NCBI RefSeq assembly: GCF_008831285.2 | Contig: NC_045139.1 | Location: 11,938,704-12,002,703 of the forward strand | DNA from: Nymphaea colorata | Lineage: Eukaryota; Streptophyta; Magnoliopsida; Nymphaeales; Nymphaeaceae | Length of the DNA stretch: 64,000 nt | Reading direction: 5' to 3' | Shown: positions 40,101 to 51,557 of the stretch, piece after piece | How the letters are laid out: each line of letters opens with the position of its first letter | Numbering within the stretch: the first letter of the stretch is position 1 | Notes under the pieces: model-generated | Databases searched by the model: none | Told to the model about the DNA's origin: nothing | What the model saw: the letters and a program-made list of their open reading frames with translations, nothing else | Made by a program: the position numbers and the translations under genes

Positions 40101-41401
40101 TCGAAAATAAGGGACAACCAGAACAGGACAGAGTAACCAGCGTAAGCATGTCCCTCCTGGCCCGGCTGGCCCCAGCATGCCCCTATTTGGCAAAAGAAAA
40201 AGGTAAAGTAAGTTCCTTGGCATGATCATCCAAGTCCACCTCCAACGTGGCTCGTGGTCAAAGAAGCTGGCAGCAATTGCAGGCCAATTCAAAACACTCC
40301 AGACAATCCTAAAATACGGGTACTTTTTTCCATTGTACTTCGGGTAGGAACTCATCCACAATGCTCTTATTCCATTTAACGAACTTTCAATTTCGATTCT
40401 CAGTTTCTATGCCATTCCGATACATCTTGTCTCCTGCCAAAGTTAGTCCTACTCCTAACTCATTAATTGTCTCATACAAGAGACTGACTGACTCGATATA
40501 TGCTAACTTCGATTCCAACCACCATAGATCGGCTAATCGCGATGGATGTGCAATGCGCCACACAAAATGAGGTCCTTAATTTGGTTTCCTAATTCGGGAG
40601 AGAAAATCACAAGAGGTATCAAGCATTGAATTTCTCTCTACGAGAAACCAAGCAAGTGATTCCTTAGAAATTTCCTGACTCCTATTATGAACACATTATT
40701 TGATGGAAAAGATATCTAAATCCTTTCATCAACGTTACCATCACATCAACTTCAATTCTTGCTCGAATACCAAATTGTAAAAACAGAGGGAGCCCTAACC
40801 TGATGCAGAAGCCAAACAGAAATGCCTGCGAACTCAACAATGCCTATGTACTGATCCATCCAACCCGCACCCTCTTCGGCCTCCACGTTCCTCACAGGGG
40901 CACTCAGAATCTTGTGTTTCGACAGGATCTCGACAGCCTCCGCCAAGCTCGCGTGCGAATTGATCTCAATTACTACAAAGCCATCACGAAGAAAACCTTA
41001 ATTCCCCCGCTAAAGATGGATTTACCCACAAAAAATTGAAGTGTCCGCAACAAACTGACACCACAGGTCGATAAAAAAACGTAAAACCCAAAAAAAATTC
41101 CAAATAAGACTCAAAAAGAGACAACTAAACAGCAGCATTAGAAAGTTGGAGCTCTTATGGAGATACTCTGAGACAGGGAGGAAGGTGGGAAGGAAGACAC
41201 TGGAATGTTTTCGAAGCAGGAGTTGAGCTTCTCTGAGGGGGTGAGCAGCGGTTCCTGGACTCGCCACAACTCCTCCACAGTGATCCCAAGCTTTGCCTCT
41301 GGGCTCTTCAGTTCCTCCACAAGAAGAGCCTCCGAATTGGCGTAGTCCGGACGCTTCAATCCCTCTAACCTGATCTCCAACTTTTCCTCTGCGCGAGCCA
41401 T
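35951..41401 (-). CDS. KING1: SNF1-related kinase regulatory subunit gamma-1 (KING1-like), 6 exons
   Basis: This is a four-CBS-domain protein of the plant gamma family linked to SnRK1, the energy-sensing kinase. My exons in coding order are 41401-41167, 40972-40800, 38677-38492, 38395-38120, 38002-37839 and 36248-35951, giving 443 residues. All splice sites are GT-AG and the phases fit. The N-terminus has SPEAKLGITVEELW and EKLNSCFENIPVSSFP. Then come SLAEAVEILSKHKILSAPV, YIGIVEF...VWLLHQ, a divergent linker rich in Ser/Gly, LTSSDFYKNTKVRDIAGSFRW, SKYGMKSLPVVDLGEGKI, IYEDEPVLLAFNLMREKGIGGLPVV, GNISIRDVQYLLTAPE and the terminal GYFGDFFDGVVPLPQNSRV. I start at 41401 because upstream in-frame codons are GA-repeat leader. 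The order of blocks matches Arabidopsis KING1 as I know it. Confidence 0.93.
37061..37110. repeat. (TG)n(AG)n compound microsatellite
   Basis: A TG run of about 14 units leads directly into an AG run of about 11 units inside the last intron of the KING1-like gene. It is a candidate length-variable marker. Confidence 0.9.
38678..40799 (-). other. Large intron 2 of the KING1-like gene
   Basis: This 2.1-kb intron holds no recognisable exon on either strand. The open frame at 40071-40361 has no domain. I see no clear transposon ends. Confidence 0.55.
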
Positions 41402-42664
41402 CTCTCTTTCTCTCCCACTCACTCTCTCTCTCTCTCTCTCGACCGAGAGAGAAAGGACATATATGCAGGCGGCGAGTGGGATCATGGCGGCCGTCGACAC
41501 GTGTGAAGCTCCTCCTGCTCGTGCCAACCGCAAGGGTAACCCCACCTCTCGTCCACTTCGTTTGCCAAGTGAGACTGCGTTGAACTTCTTGAATTTGAAA
41601 TGACGAATTTAGCCTTTGTGGATAACTATAAAATGAGTTGGACGTTTACTTCGATAATGCAAATATAAAAAACGAAAAAAAAAATATCGAGAAGAAACTC
41701 CAAATTAAGAATATCGCTTCGTTTCGGTCGGTGATGCAACTCCCATATGAGCTTATAATTCTATTTTTCAAATCAACTTTCATTTTAATTTTTATGTTTA
41801 GAAGAAAGATGTTCCAAGCATGTTATTTAAAAGTATTGTGAAAATAAAAATAACAAGATAGGGCTTAATCAAATTAAAGTTACAATCGAGAATACATAAA
41901 TATCCTTTACTTTTGGACCTTGTTTGTTGGACATACATCAAACCATATATGATAAAATGATGGAAATTCTTAAAATGAGTTCAAGTTGATGGATATTATC
42001 AGTGTTAGCTTTTGATTTAAGATATCTGACACTGATGAATATCCCATTTTTGTTAAGTCTAAAAATTTAAAGTAAGGTACAGCTAGATTTCATTCATGTT
42101 TTTTTCCTTTAATTGAGAAGACAAAGGAAATTAATTCAGCCCTAAAACCCTTATTCAAGGTATGTGATCAGTGACCAGATATTGCAATTGTCATGTCTAA
42201 CCTAAACCTGATCCATCAGCACCTTACCAAATAACAACGGTTACGAGGACGATCATGCTGATGCAATAGAAAGAGTGAGGCCTATTAGGTAACTGGTCTT
42301 TCTTTCGAGCTTATATGGTAGGAGACACTGTTATGTAAGTTGAAGCATAATGAAGGCATGGCGAAAGCAACTTGAGGGGATGGAGGGAATGGTGGGGGCT
42401 TTGGCTCTCATTGGGTGGTAGGATGAAATATTCTACATTTTTATCCAAAAAAAAAGTTATGATAATTGAATCTAGACCCATCAATGGTAACACCAATTTT
42501 ACAGAGTAATGCCATGTTGGTTCACCCATGGCAGTTATAAGTAAGAAAAGTAATTAGATCATAGTGCATCTTACATTGGATCATATCAATTGCATATTTC
42601 TTAATCGGGTTTGGACTTGGATTGCATTTTCAGATTCAGCAGTTTGGTCTATGAGTAAGGCCTC

Positions 42665-43105
42665 TATCTAGAGTTGTTAATAGATTGGATTCAAATCGGA
42701 TGTACATTTAATTGTATATGCTTTTGCAAATATTCATATATTCGGATTCAAATTTCGATTCCAATACCAACGAAGAAAAATTATAAATGAAGCAGGAACT
42801 GAAAACCAATTTCACAATCTGAATCCAATATGATCTAAATTTTGAATCGAATCTCGTCGAATTGCAAAATGTAAGAGCATTGGATATATGATATTTATTT
42901 AAAACTAAGCTTGTTTTGAATCCAACTCCAAATCTGAATCTGATCAGGTAGTTATTTTATATCCTAATTGGATCAGATGTCATTTCTTAAATCTAAATAC
43001 AATATGAGTTTTTAATCAACTAATTTTTTTTTTCATATTCAATTTTTTTTAAGATGGTTCGGTCAAATATCCGATCCAAATTGAATACATTGACATCCCT
43101 ACCTC
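42665..43105 (-). repeat. Dispersed repeat, copy B (inverted)
   Basis: Read on the minus strand it matches copy A at 10530-10850 in order, including TTTAGATTTAAGAAATGACA and a terminal GACATCCCT-like word. The two are clearly diverged. Confidence 0.5.
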
Positions 43106-44060
43106 TATCTTGAAACACACAATCGATGTTGTCAGGGAGGAATTATTCTAACTTGCGGCATCTCTGTTAAACAAAAGCTATGCAGACACGTCTTTAAGAT
43201 CAAATATTAATTTGCATCAGGTTTTACTTTTTACATTTAATTCACAATCACTTACGATTAAGTATTCTATCGACATAGATTGGAGATTTACATGAAAAAG
43301 AAAATATTTGTGAAGATTTTGTCCCCGAATATCAAATATTTATTGAGGTTTTTAATCTTAAATACGTTTTTTACGTTAAAAATTTCAATTTAAAAGTTAT
43401 CAGAACAACTATATTTTAAAATCTAAACCCAAAATGTTGACATTTAACTTGCATAAGCTTTTATGAGATCCCAACCAACTTGCCTCCACCATATCTTATT
43501 TTTGTCCTCTATGGATGCTTACTATCATGTGCAATGGTCCAAATTGGTGCCGTTGGTTGGGCCCAATTGCTCCAAGCTTCAAACCTATAAAAAAATAAAA
43601 AAGTATTCCCAAAAAATCTATTCCGGCTAAGGGATACTAGTTAAATAATTTAAAATTTTAAGAGTCACTAATTTGCAAATGAAAAAAATTATCCCAGAAT
43701 ATCAATATGAAAATAAGCATTTTCTGTGGATATATGTGGCAATTGCCCACACAGTGCCCACCCATGCTTCCAATCAATTATTAGTAAGCTCAAAACTTTT
43801 GTCAATTTTACCATCTCAAATAAATTTAACGTCTTTTCAGGAGAAAGAAACCTTCAAAAGGAAAATAGCCTTAAGTAAACCCCACCAAGTCGTAGTGATG
43901 TTAGCTGAACTTAAACTTGCCCGTGTAAGCTTAGCTCATTTAATAAACGAATGAGCTTGAAATTAAAACTCAACCGCATTTCATGGGTATGCCCATAATT
44001 GTTGACAAAGTCTAACACCCTTTTCATGGTTTTCATTTTCATTTATATATATATATAGTC

Positions 44061-44294
44061 AAGCTTTATAAGGTGAACTCAAACTCGACTTGATAAAGTG
44101 TCCACTCGAGTTCGTCTCATTTAAGCTCGTGTCATATATATATATATATAAAAGGTGAACTCAAACTGGACTTGATAAAGTGTCCACTCGAGTTCGTCTC
44201 ATTTAAGGTCGTGTCATATATATATACGAGCTTAAATGAGACGAACTCGTGTGGACACTTTATCAAGTCGAGTTTGAGTTCGCCTTATAAAGCT
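44061..44294. repeat. Foldback repeat: two direct arms and one inverted arm
   Basis: Arm 1 (44061-44135) begins AAGCTTTATAAGGTGAACTC. Arm 2 (44152-44215) repeats its core in the same direction. Arm 3 (44226-44294) is the reverse complement of arm 1, ending CGCCTTATAAAGCTT. Short TA runs separate the arms. The transcript could fold into a long hairpin with either direct arm. Confidence 0.85.
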
Positions 44295-44834
44295 TAACTT
44301 GAGCCGGACTAAGCCCGGCTTGCTTCTCTACATTCTTATCAAGCCTTGGGAAGCCAAAACCATGTGAAAGCCTAGGCAGTACAATAGCAGGGTGTGAGAA
44401 CAGTCCAATTTAAGGAAAAACATGCCAGTTAAACGCCTCTTTGGTAGCCCGGGAACTCGCTTGCTTGGTAAAGCAAGGCGTTCCAGAGGCCCTGAGTCAA
44501 TTTCGTGCTCTTTTCCTCCCCATCACTCTAATTCTTCATTTTAAGAAAAGGAAAATTACGCACAAAGAGAGAAGAAGAAGCGCCATATGGCCAAAACATT
44601 TTCTCTGTGTCCACACCTTGGTCGCGTCTTGGTATCTATATGCCCCAAGCTGAGGGCAGAATAAGTGATTAGATCCTGTTTATTTAAAAGCAGAAGGAAA
44701 CGTATCAGAAGTCCGTAGCGTGAAGTGCTCAAATTCAACCAGTGCCAACCAGCAACCCCACCTGCAGTACCTCGACGACCACAATATCCTCCTCCACCTC
44801 CACCCATCAGGGTCAACTCTCTCTCTTCAGAACC

Positions 44835-46802
44835 ATGAGAGTTTTCATCTTCTTCCTTTTCGCAGCAGCAGCTGCAGCTGCAGGTAATCATCTCCTTCAG
44901 GCTTCCACTCACAATGCATTCAAATCTTCATATGTAATGTCTCTCTCTCTCTCTCTCTCTCTTTATCTATCGCTTTCTGCCTCTCTTGTTCACAGATTTG
45001 CGGCAGAATGGGGACTTTGAAGTTTGAACTGCCCCCAAAGAATGCAGCTCTGAATGAAACCGTACCAGCACTGCTCTTGACACCAGCAAACCCCATCATT
45101 CCAGGCTGGAGCTTCAATGGCCCGTCGAGTACATCACTTCTACAGCCAACATATCTTTGCCCGGAGGCGGTCAGCAGTTGGGCCAAGATGGCAGCATCAG
45201 CCAATCTTTCAAATCAGATGGCTCCTACGCCTATGCATTAACATTCAGCCTGTCCCCTGGAAGTACTAACGAGAATTGTTCCAGCAATGTTGCAGTGAAT
45301 ATATCCGCCTCAGATAGCTCCGCACTGTTTTACCTGCAGCAGCAGTATGGGAAGGAGAAGTGGGAAAGCCACGCTTGGTGCTGGATCAATTCACAACCTA
45401 AGGGAGGCTCTGTAAGGCTTAAGGAGCCAAGCTTTGGAGGTTGGAGACAATGTCACATGTGGACTTGCCATAGACACACTCCTGCTCAAGGGTGCTCCAC
45501 CTCCGATACAGGAAGGTACATTTCATTGCCTACTTGGTGCAACGAGCACATTCATTTTGCTTGGAAATGTGAAAATGCCTCAAATTTCTGATTGACGCAC
45601 CAACACAAACATATTGGCTCTCATTCATGGATAACCTTGTCCAGGTATTTCCACAAAATAAGAGAATATTTAAAAATATGGTTTTTTGAGGCATTTCATA
45701 AGATCACAATATTTTCAAGATGTAAGCAGCTTCAAACATCAACAGAATCAGCAGCTACTTTGGGGTTATTCGGATAGCCTGGACAATTAATATTCTGAGA
45801 AAGCTAGGATACTCCCAAGAAATCAGCAAATTCTGTTATAGATCATAACACCGTTCAAAATATTACAGAAAAATTAGATGCTAATAAACTTGGTAATCAA
45901 AAGGGCCAGAAGCAAGACCCTTTGAAAATGTAAGCTACTAACAACTCTATAGCACAGTTCAGCAAGGCAGCCTGACCCTCTGGATGACCTGACAAATCCC
46001 AAAAGTGTTAGAGAGAAGCTCGTATGAATCAGCAGAACCAATGTAAAAGTGTTTAATTGATGCTACGACAATATGTTTTGGCTGATCATGTTAAATTCCC
46101 TTAGTCTGGAATCTCACACAAAGGAGATCATTCTGTAATCTGACAGAGAACAGATAAGCAAAAAGAAACAACTAATGCTGTCAAAAGTAAACAGTTTGGT
46201 TCTTACTGATTTTATTGTGTGCAGAACACAGCCTGCTGGTAAACTGGGATTTTGAGTTGGGGCCCGAGCTTTTAGGCAACTCCACTGAGGGTATATTACT
46301 GGATCCAAGTTCAGGATCACCTGTACAAGGTTGGTCTGTCACAGGGATAGTCAAATATATTGATTCCAAACATTATTCTGTCCCACATGGCAATGCAGCC
46401 ATTGAATTATCAGGCATTCAAGGTGGGATGCAACAGACTCTGATGCTTGATCAACATTCAACTTACAGCTTGCAATTCACCATGGGAGATGCTAATGATT
46501 CTTGTATTGGAAATTTCATCCTGGGGGCTACAGCAGGTTCAGCTTCTCACAATTTCACATTACAAAGTAAAGGCGCTGGCATTGCACAAAATTTTTCAAT
46601 GACATTTAAACCTGTGGCAGAAGAAACTCTCATCACTTTTGTAAGCTACTCTCTGAGCCAGAACAGAGATCTAGATTTCTGTGGCCCAGTACTTGATATG
46701 GTAATTCTTCAAACTTCCAACGCAGATACATCAGCCAGTTATGCTAAGATGCTCTTGTATTGCCTGATGACAGTTGTGATCATCTTGACCCACTCCAAAT
46801 GA
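44835..46802 (+). pseudogene. DUF642 cell-wall protein gene with apparent frameshifts
   Basis: DUF642 proteins are plant secreted proteins with two galactose-binding-like domains that associate with the cell wall. Exon 1 (44835-44883) encodes a short signal peptide, MRVFIFFLF plus an Ala run. Exon 2 (44996-45515) holds domain 1 but changes frame three times. NGDFE is followed by a 7-base near-duplication (TTTGAAG) and a stop. LPPKNAAL...IPGWSFNGP is in the next frame. VEYITSTANISLPGGG returns to the first frame. Near 45415-45430 it shifts again before ALEVGDNVTCGLAIDTLLLKG. Exon 3 (46225-46802) is intact: LLVNWDFELGPE, IPVTDQ-equivalent GWSVTGIVKYID, HYSVPHGNAAIELSG, GDANDSCIGNF and CGPVLDMV. 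It ends in a hydrophobic tail compatible with a GPI signal. Either this is a young pseudogene or exon 2 contains base-call indels. Confidence 0.75.
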
Positions 46803-47454
46803 GTTGTAATAATCATTCCTATGTTATACATAGCAGGAACCATCGAGAGAGTGAAATTTATAGCAAAAAAGGTTGAGTTCTTTTATTTTACATTGACCAG
46901 AGTTCATTAATTTTCTTACTAATTACTCATGTGATATCAACTGGAGAACAAATTGGGACCACTGAAATATCAACGATGAAATAGAATATGCATTTTGAGG
47001 CTTGTCTTCCCTTTATTGAAGATAATATTCGACTTATCTTCATACTGAAGATGGCATTTGAATTAGTTTCATAGTACAGGCAAAAAGACCCAGAAAGTCT
47101 GTTGTGTTGTCTTCTTTGTAGTTTTCATGATAGAGACTGGAAAAAATTGTTTTTTGGGTTCACTCAAAGCATGAAAAGGGCTCTCCAAGAGTTGCTTTTT
47201 ATTCATTAGCCATATAAACTTACATCTACAAAATCACATTGAATGAAGACAACTTCCATAAAGTTATGACAGCCTACATTCAAATGACAAAGACTTTGCC
47301 TCACAAGCAAATCTTCAAACATCTTTCTGCTGTCCATTGGTCTGTAGCTGTCTGCTTGATGCCTCACCCTACCAACATTAACAACAAAACCAAGGCATGG
47401 TATGAGAAACATAGAGCATATCCTAAGGCCCTCAATTAAATCCAATAGTAGGTA
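46803..47454. other. 3' flank between the convergent DUF642 and COMM-domain genes
   Basis: This is probably 3' UTR of both genes. The part to about 47040 is the source of, or sister to, the duplicated fragment at 51877-52178. Confidence 0.6.
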
Positions 47455-49898
47455 TTAGGCAAACCAGTGAGATACTACATTTGACAACTGGTCCCTTATA
47501 TAATACATTGACTTCAACATTGTCTCCAGGGTGTCTTTTGTTATTTGAAAATTGACATTCACTTCACCAGAAACTGACTGGGTATCGTCTTGAAGCTGTA
47601 GAGAAATTACAACCATTAAAAAGGGAGACACATGCACTACTATAGACAGCAAAACTCAAATGTATAACTAAAGGAACATGCTGATATGCAACCTCAATGG
47701 AATAAGGTTAGCGAGAAGGGTAAATCTTCCAGAAGCTGTTAGAGCTGGAGAGAGTATTTTAAGAATACATGGACGGCACACCCAAAAGTCACAGCAGCTC
47801 CAAGAATAGCTTATATACTTCTCAAACCATTGTAGGTACTAGTGATTTAAAGTTTAAACAGCTAAAAATCAGTGGAACTGCAATTTCATCTTGATGCTAG
47901 TGGACAATGGAAAGGTGGTAAAAAGACCAAACCACAACATACCTTCAAATTGATGATAGCAGCATGATCTACACGCTCATCATTTTGATTGGCCATGTTC
48001 CACGACATGGCCTTCAGACGAGGCAGAGAAACCTGAAATATGACACACAGATCAACACAGTCCTAACATGTTCTGCAAAATGTCAACAAGACAAAAGAAT
48101 GATACTGAACCTACCTTTGTAAAACAAAAAAATGCAGTAGAGAAACTAATTAGGGTGTGCTAAACAAGCCCAAGGAAAACAGAAAAACACTTAATTAGCC
48201 AATAATTATCTTTCTGGTTTCAGAAGAAACATTCATGCTTGACAGACAATTGCAAGTTTCACATATAAATGTCCTAAAACCACTTCAAGTAAAACACAAG
48301 GAAAAGAGATTATCCTAAACTTTTTACTCTCTGTTAACCGTACAAGTCAAACATAAAAATTGTGGCCGTGCAGTGTTTCAGTTCAAGCAGAAAAAAATTG
48401 ATACTTCTTCACTGCCATGCCAATTACAAATGGCAAGTATCTTATGACTCAGTAAATGGCATTAAAGAATACCTTGTCATCACGTGCATCCTCTTGCCAT
48501 TCTATCTGAAACTTCTGTAGTAAAATGGTAAGTAATCTTCGTATTTCAGGTGAGACTTCAGGAGGGAAAAGATTCTGGACCTCATCTCTTTTGCAATTTC
48601 CATGTACACACTTGCGGATCAAGGTACGAAGGCATACCAATAGCTGCATTTCCAAAACCAGAGATAGCACATGTTCAACGATGTAACTGGAGGGGACTAC
48701 CGTTTGACAGGGGTTTTCTACTGTGATAATGTACAAAAATTTTAAAGGATGAATCCCACATTAATAATTCACTTGTTTCAGAGATGCGAATGTTGTAAAT
48801 TCAAATAATGGTTCCTACTATGAACCCAAAAAAAAAAAAAAAAACTATGGGAATTGCCACAAAGGCTCTTACAAAAATCGTAAGATATTTTCCAGCCGAG
48901 AAGCATCACAGCAAACTTCCTTCTCCATCATGGGCAAAGCAACAAGCAATCCAATTTCTACATGTTCTATCAATAAAAGTGCTAAGTTCAAAACACTCCA
49001 GTTCATAACTATAACGGAAGCTTAAACCCTAAATAGTGCATTACTACTCCCAAAGCAAGACGATTCTATGTCTGCAACAGCACCTATGAGAAGACCAAAT
49101 TCACTAAGCCTCATGACACCCGGCTTCAGGAGGGCGTTGGGGAGGCTGAAAGGAGGAAGCATGGACACTGGATTCTAGTCACATCCATAATCCTCAAAAG
49201 GGTAGCCACACCAGTCAATCACTATACTGAACAGTCAGACCGACCAGCATCACCTAAACACACGGTCTGAAACTTAAGGTTCTACTTCTCAATTACCAAA
49301 CGTATTGGCGGAGAGAGAAGGTGCATCATAAAATACGAAATTAAAAGAGACGACACGGATCGAAAGGGATGAGTGGATCATGACAAACACAACAAAAGCA
49401 AAAGGAAGCCGCGGTCGGTCCATAGACAGAGACTCATCGTCGTTTCAGGAAACAAGACCCAAATATAACAAGGGAACCAGTCGCGCGTTAAAAAGAATAA
49501 TATATAGTTCACTCAGTGCTAAGGAAAACAAACCGTAAACAAAATCAAGAACACCCAACAAGGAGAAACGGAAGAAATAAGAAAAATAGTAGCGGTTAAG
49601 GAGGAAACCAAGACGCATGTGGCTAACATATTAAATGGAGAGGGATTGAGCTATAAGGAAGCAACACCGGTGCGATATAAGAGAAGGGAGGGAGGGAGGA
49701 GGTGGGCAGTTTGACGCATACCGGGTCGAGTTCGGCGTCGTTTGAGAGTTGGAGAACGCCTCTAATGGTTTCCCTGTCATAGGGGTCCAGCCCCGTCTTG
49801 CGTGTCTTCCAGAGGGTCTGGAGGATGAATTCGACGGAGTCCTTGGAGTTAGACCTCACCAACAATGGCAGATGGCTCCAGAGCGAGTGTTCTGTCAT
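47455..49898 (-). CDS. COMM domain-containing protein, 4 exons
   Basis: COMM-domain proteins form the Commander complex and related assemblies that act in endosomal trafficking. The domain mediates dimerisation. Exons in coding order are 49898-49722, 48643-48473, 48032-47943 and 47595-47455, all GT-AG and phase 0, giving 192 residues, the usual size. The helical N-terminal half contains SVEFILQTLWKTRKTGL and DRETIRGVLQL. The middle has LRTLIRKCV and a leucine-rich RRLLTILLQKFQIEW. The C-terminal COMM domain begins PRLKAMSWNMANQN, continues AAIINLKLQDD and ends with VNVNFQITKDTLETMLKSMYYIRDQL, where the typical final leucine-rich helix lies. COMMD9 seems the nearest class to me, but I hold that loosely. 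Its start is 278 bp from the divergent U2 gene. Confidence 0.8.
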
Positions 49899-50176
49899 GG
49901 AGAGACTCTCTCTCTCTCTCTCTCTTTCTTCCCTTGCCGCGGCGAATGCGAGGGAGGAGGTATTCTTGGACTCAGCCAGTTACCGGTCCGAAGCCGATAA
50001 AAAGTATTCAGGGCGGAATCCGAAGTCTGCAGAGCTATTGTTTCAATTTGACAAGGCCCCTGGTGGGAAAACGGAGAAGAGCGTTGGTTTTAGTTTTAGT
50101 CCTGTATCGAAGTTGAAGTAAAAAGGACATGCGGTGGAAGAGCTATAAAAGGGGACTTGTTGCACCGTTTTGAAGC
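49899..50176. promoter_or_regulatory. Shared divergent promoter region, COMM-domain gene and U2 snRNA
   Basis: Between the COMM-domain ATG and the U2 start lie a CT run (49906-49926), an upstream-element-like AGTCCTGTATCG at 50098-50109 and CTATAAAAGG at 50142-50151. The last two point toward U2, with 33 bp between them. That spacing fits plant Pol II snRNA promoters, where the known consensus is RTCCCACATCG and a TATA box about 33-34 bp downstream. Confidence 0.75.
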
Positions 50177-50375
50177 ATACCTTTCTCGGCCTTTTGGCTA
50201 AGATCAAGTGTAGTATCTGTTCTTATCAGTTTAATATCTGATACGTGGTCCATGTGACCACACGATATTAAATTAATTTCTTGTGGGGGAGGTTGGCCAC
50301 CACCAGTAGCTTGCTACTGGGGCCTCCTCGAGCGTCGCCCATGCGTTGCACTACTGTACGGGCCAGGCGCACCCC
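50177..50375 (+). ncRNA. U2: U2 spliceosomal snRNA
   Basis: U2 snRNA pairs with the intron branch site. The gene starts ATACCTTTCTCGGCCTTTTG, the conserved U2 5' end, and contains the branch-site-recognition word GTAGTATC followed by the conserved TCTTATCAGTTTAATATCTG. A Sm-type site lies near AATTTCTTG, and two stem-loops follow, ending GGCGCACCCC. The length, about 199 nt, fits. A plant snRNA 3' box of the form CA(N)8AGTGAAA is at 50379-50395. The core regions look intact, so the gene may be expressed. Confidence 0.95.
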
Positions 50376-50378
50376 TAC

Positions 50379-50395
50379 CAATCCTTCAAGTGAAA
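50379..50395 (+). terminator. snRNA 3' box of U2
   Basis: CA followed by eight bases and AGTGAAA matches the plant snRNA 3'-end signal CA(N)3-10AGTNNAA directly after the RNA. Confidence 0.75.
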
Positions 50396-50449
50396 GTTTG
50401 GTCTCCTTATGTAAGTCATTCTCTGTGTTTTATTCATAGACTTTTAGGG

Positions 50450-51396
50450 CCAATGTAATGGAATGCCTTGCGCAGTCCAATGTTCAAGGAGTGACCATGA
50501 ACACGTTCTTACCCATCTTGTAATTGTTTAAACATAACAAATCTCTTCTTAAACGTGCGACGGAGATGATGAACACCAAACCATTTTATTTGTCGAGTTT
50601 CAGATGCAACATACTGCACGGAAACCAGTGGATAAAAGGTGTGCCACCGGCTACTTGTGGTTGAGCTTGCAAATATTTTGTTTGGTGAGTGAGATTTCGA
50701 CTTGAGGGCTTTCATCCTTTGTTATTTTCCCTAGCTTTTGAACATTACCTTCTATTATTAAATTTATATGTTTCACTTTATGTTTAAACTTTACGATCTT
50801 ATTTGACAGTTCCTATGAGAAATATAGCTTTTTCTGGAAATCTACATAAGATTGAATTTTTTTTAGGTTATGGGCGGAAAGTAAGTCCTGAAAAAGAAAA
50901 TTTTCAAGATAAAACATGCCCGTATATATTTACAGGAAGATCGATGGCAGAGTTATAAAAATATCATAAGACAAGATCCAAAAGATAGAGTGTTGCAAAA
51001 TGGGCAGAATTTACCTTTAGGAACATTGACACGAGTCATCATCTTTACTCAGATTACCGACAGGGCGGAGCAAACGGGGAAAAGAGACAGAAAGAGAGAG
51101 AAGAAGAAGAAGAAGAAGAGAGAGAAGATGGAGATTTCATAGGCTTAAAATCAAAACCACCCAAAAGGGGATAGCTCAGCCCTGAAAAGAGAATGCGCTA
51201 AACTGATGAATATCTGAAATTAGGTAAAACTCCGACCTCCTCCGTGATTTTTAAGAAACTGGGGCAGCCAGGTATCAAGTATGGGGCCAAGAAATTAAAG
51301 CCGTAGGGAACAAAATTTAGTCCTGTATCGAAGGACGTAGAAGAGAGCGGGGTTGGAGAACATGTATAAAAGGCGTTCGTGGGGAACCAGTAAATC
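50450..51396. repeat. Segmental duplication, left copy, upstream of U1 copy 1
   Basis: This sequence shares an ordered series of blocks with 53140-54165. Examples are CTTAAACGTG, GAAACCAG(T/C)(G/A)GATAAA, GGCTACTT(G/A)TG(G/A)TTGAGCT, ATTTTGTTTGGT, a purine-rich AAGAAGAAG stretch, and the upstream element AGTCCTGTAT. The block order with the U1 gene at the right end implies duplication of a unit of about 1.1 kb. Confidence 0.65.
51319..51372 (+). promoter_or_regulatory. Upstream element and TATA box of U1 copy 1
   Basis: AGTCCTGTATCG (51319-51330) is the same variant element seen before U2. TATAAAAG (51365-51372) follows with a 34-bp gap, and the RNA starts 25 bp after the box. This is Pol II-type spacing. 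Confidence 0.7.
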
Positions 51397-51557
51397 ATAC
51401 TTACCTGGACGGGGTCTATCGGTGATCAATATGGCCGATGGCCTAGGGCAACTGCCTCTATTGCACTTCGGAGGAGAGTTGTTCTACCATCTCCTCAAGT
51501 AGGAGAGTGGACGTCATAATTTGTGGTAGCGGGGGAACGCGTTCGCGCGGCCCCCAC
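51397..51557 (+). ncRNA. U1: U1 spliceosomal snRNA, copy 1
   Basis: U1 snRNA recognises 5' splice sites through its 5' end, which here is ATACTTACCTGGACGGGGTC and intact. Stem-loop II keeps the U1A-binding ATTGCAC. Stem-loop III (CTCCTCAAGTAGGAG) is perfectly paired. The Sm site AATTTGTGG lies at the end of CATAATTTGTGG, followed by a strong final stem with GCGTTCGCGC. In stem-loop I the U1-70K loop reads GATCAATATGG, which departs from the plant form GATCAAGAAGG at two positions. An imperfect 3' box follows. Confidence 0.93.

Larger units (their letters stand above)
41402..44834. other. Gene-free stretch between the KING1-like and DUF642 genes
   Basis: The left end is the KING1-like promoter and GA/CT-rich leader (about 41402-41460). 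The remainder is AT-rich and carries the dispersed repeat copy B and the foldback repeat, listed separately. Near 44435-44510 there is a weak tRNA-like or SINE-like word pair. No gene is supported. Confidence 0.55.

Noticed and set aside
44435-44510. Possible tRNA-like SINE (TAGCCCGGGAACTC... GAGTCAATTTC)
   Set aside because: The boxes are too degenerate and there are no target duplications.
51166-51182. GGGGATAGCTCAG, tRNA-like
   Set aside because: There is no acceptor stem or B box at the right distance.
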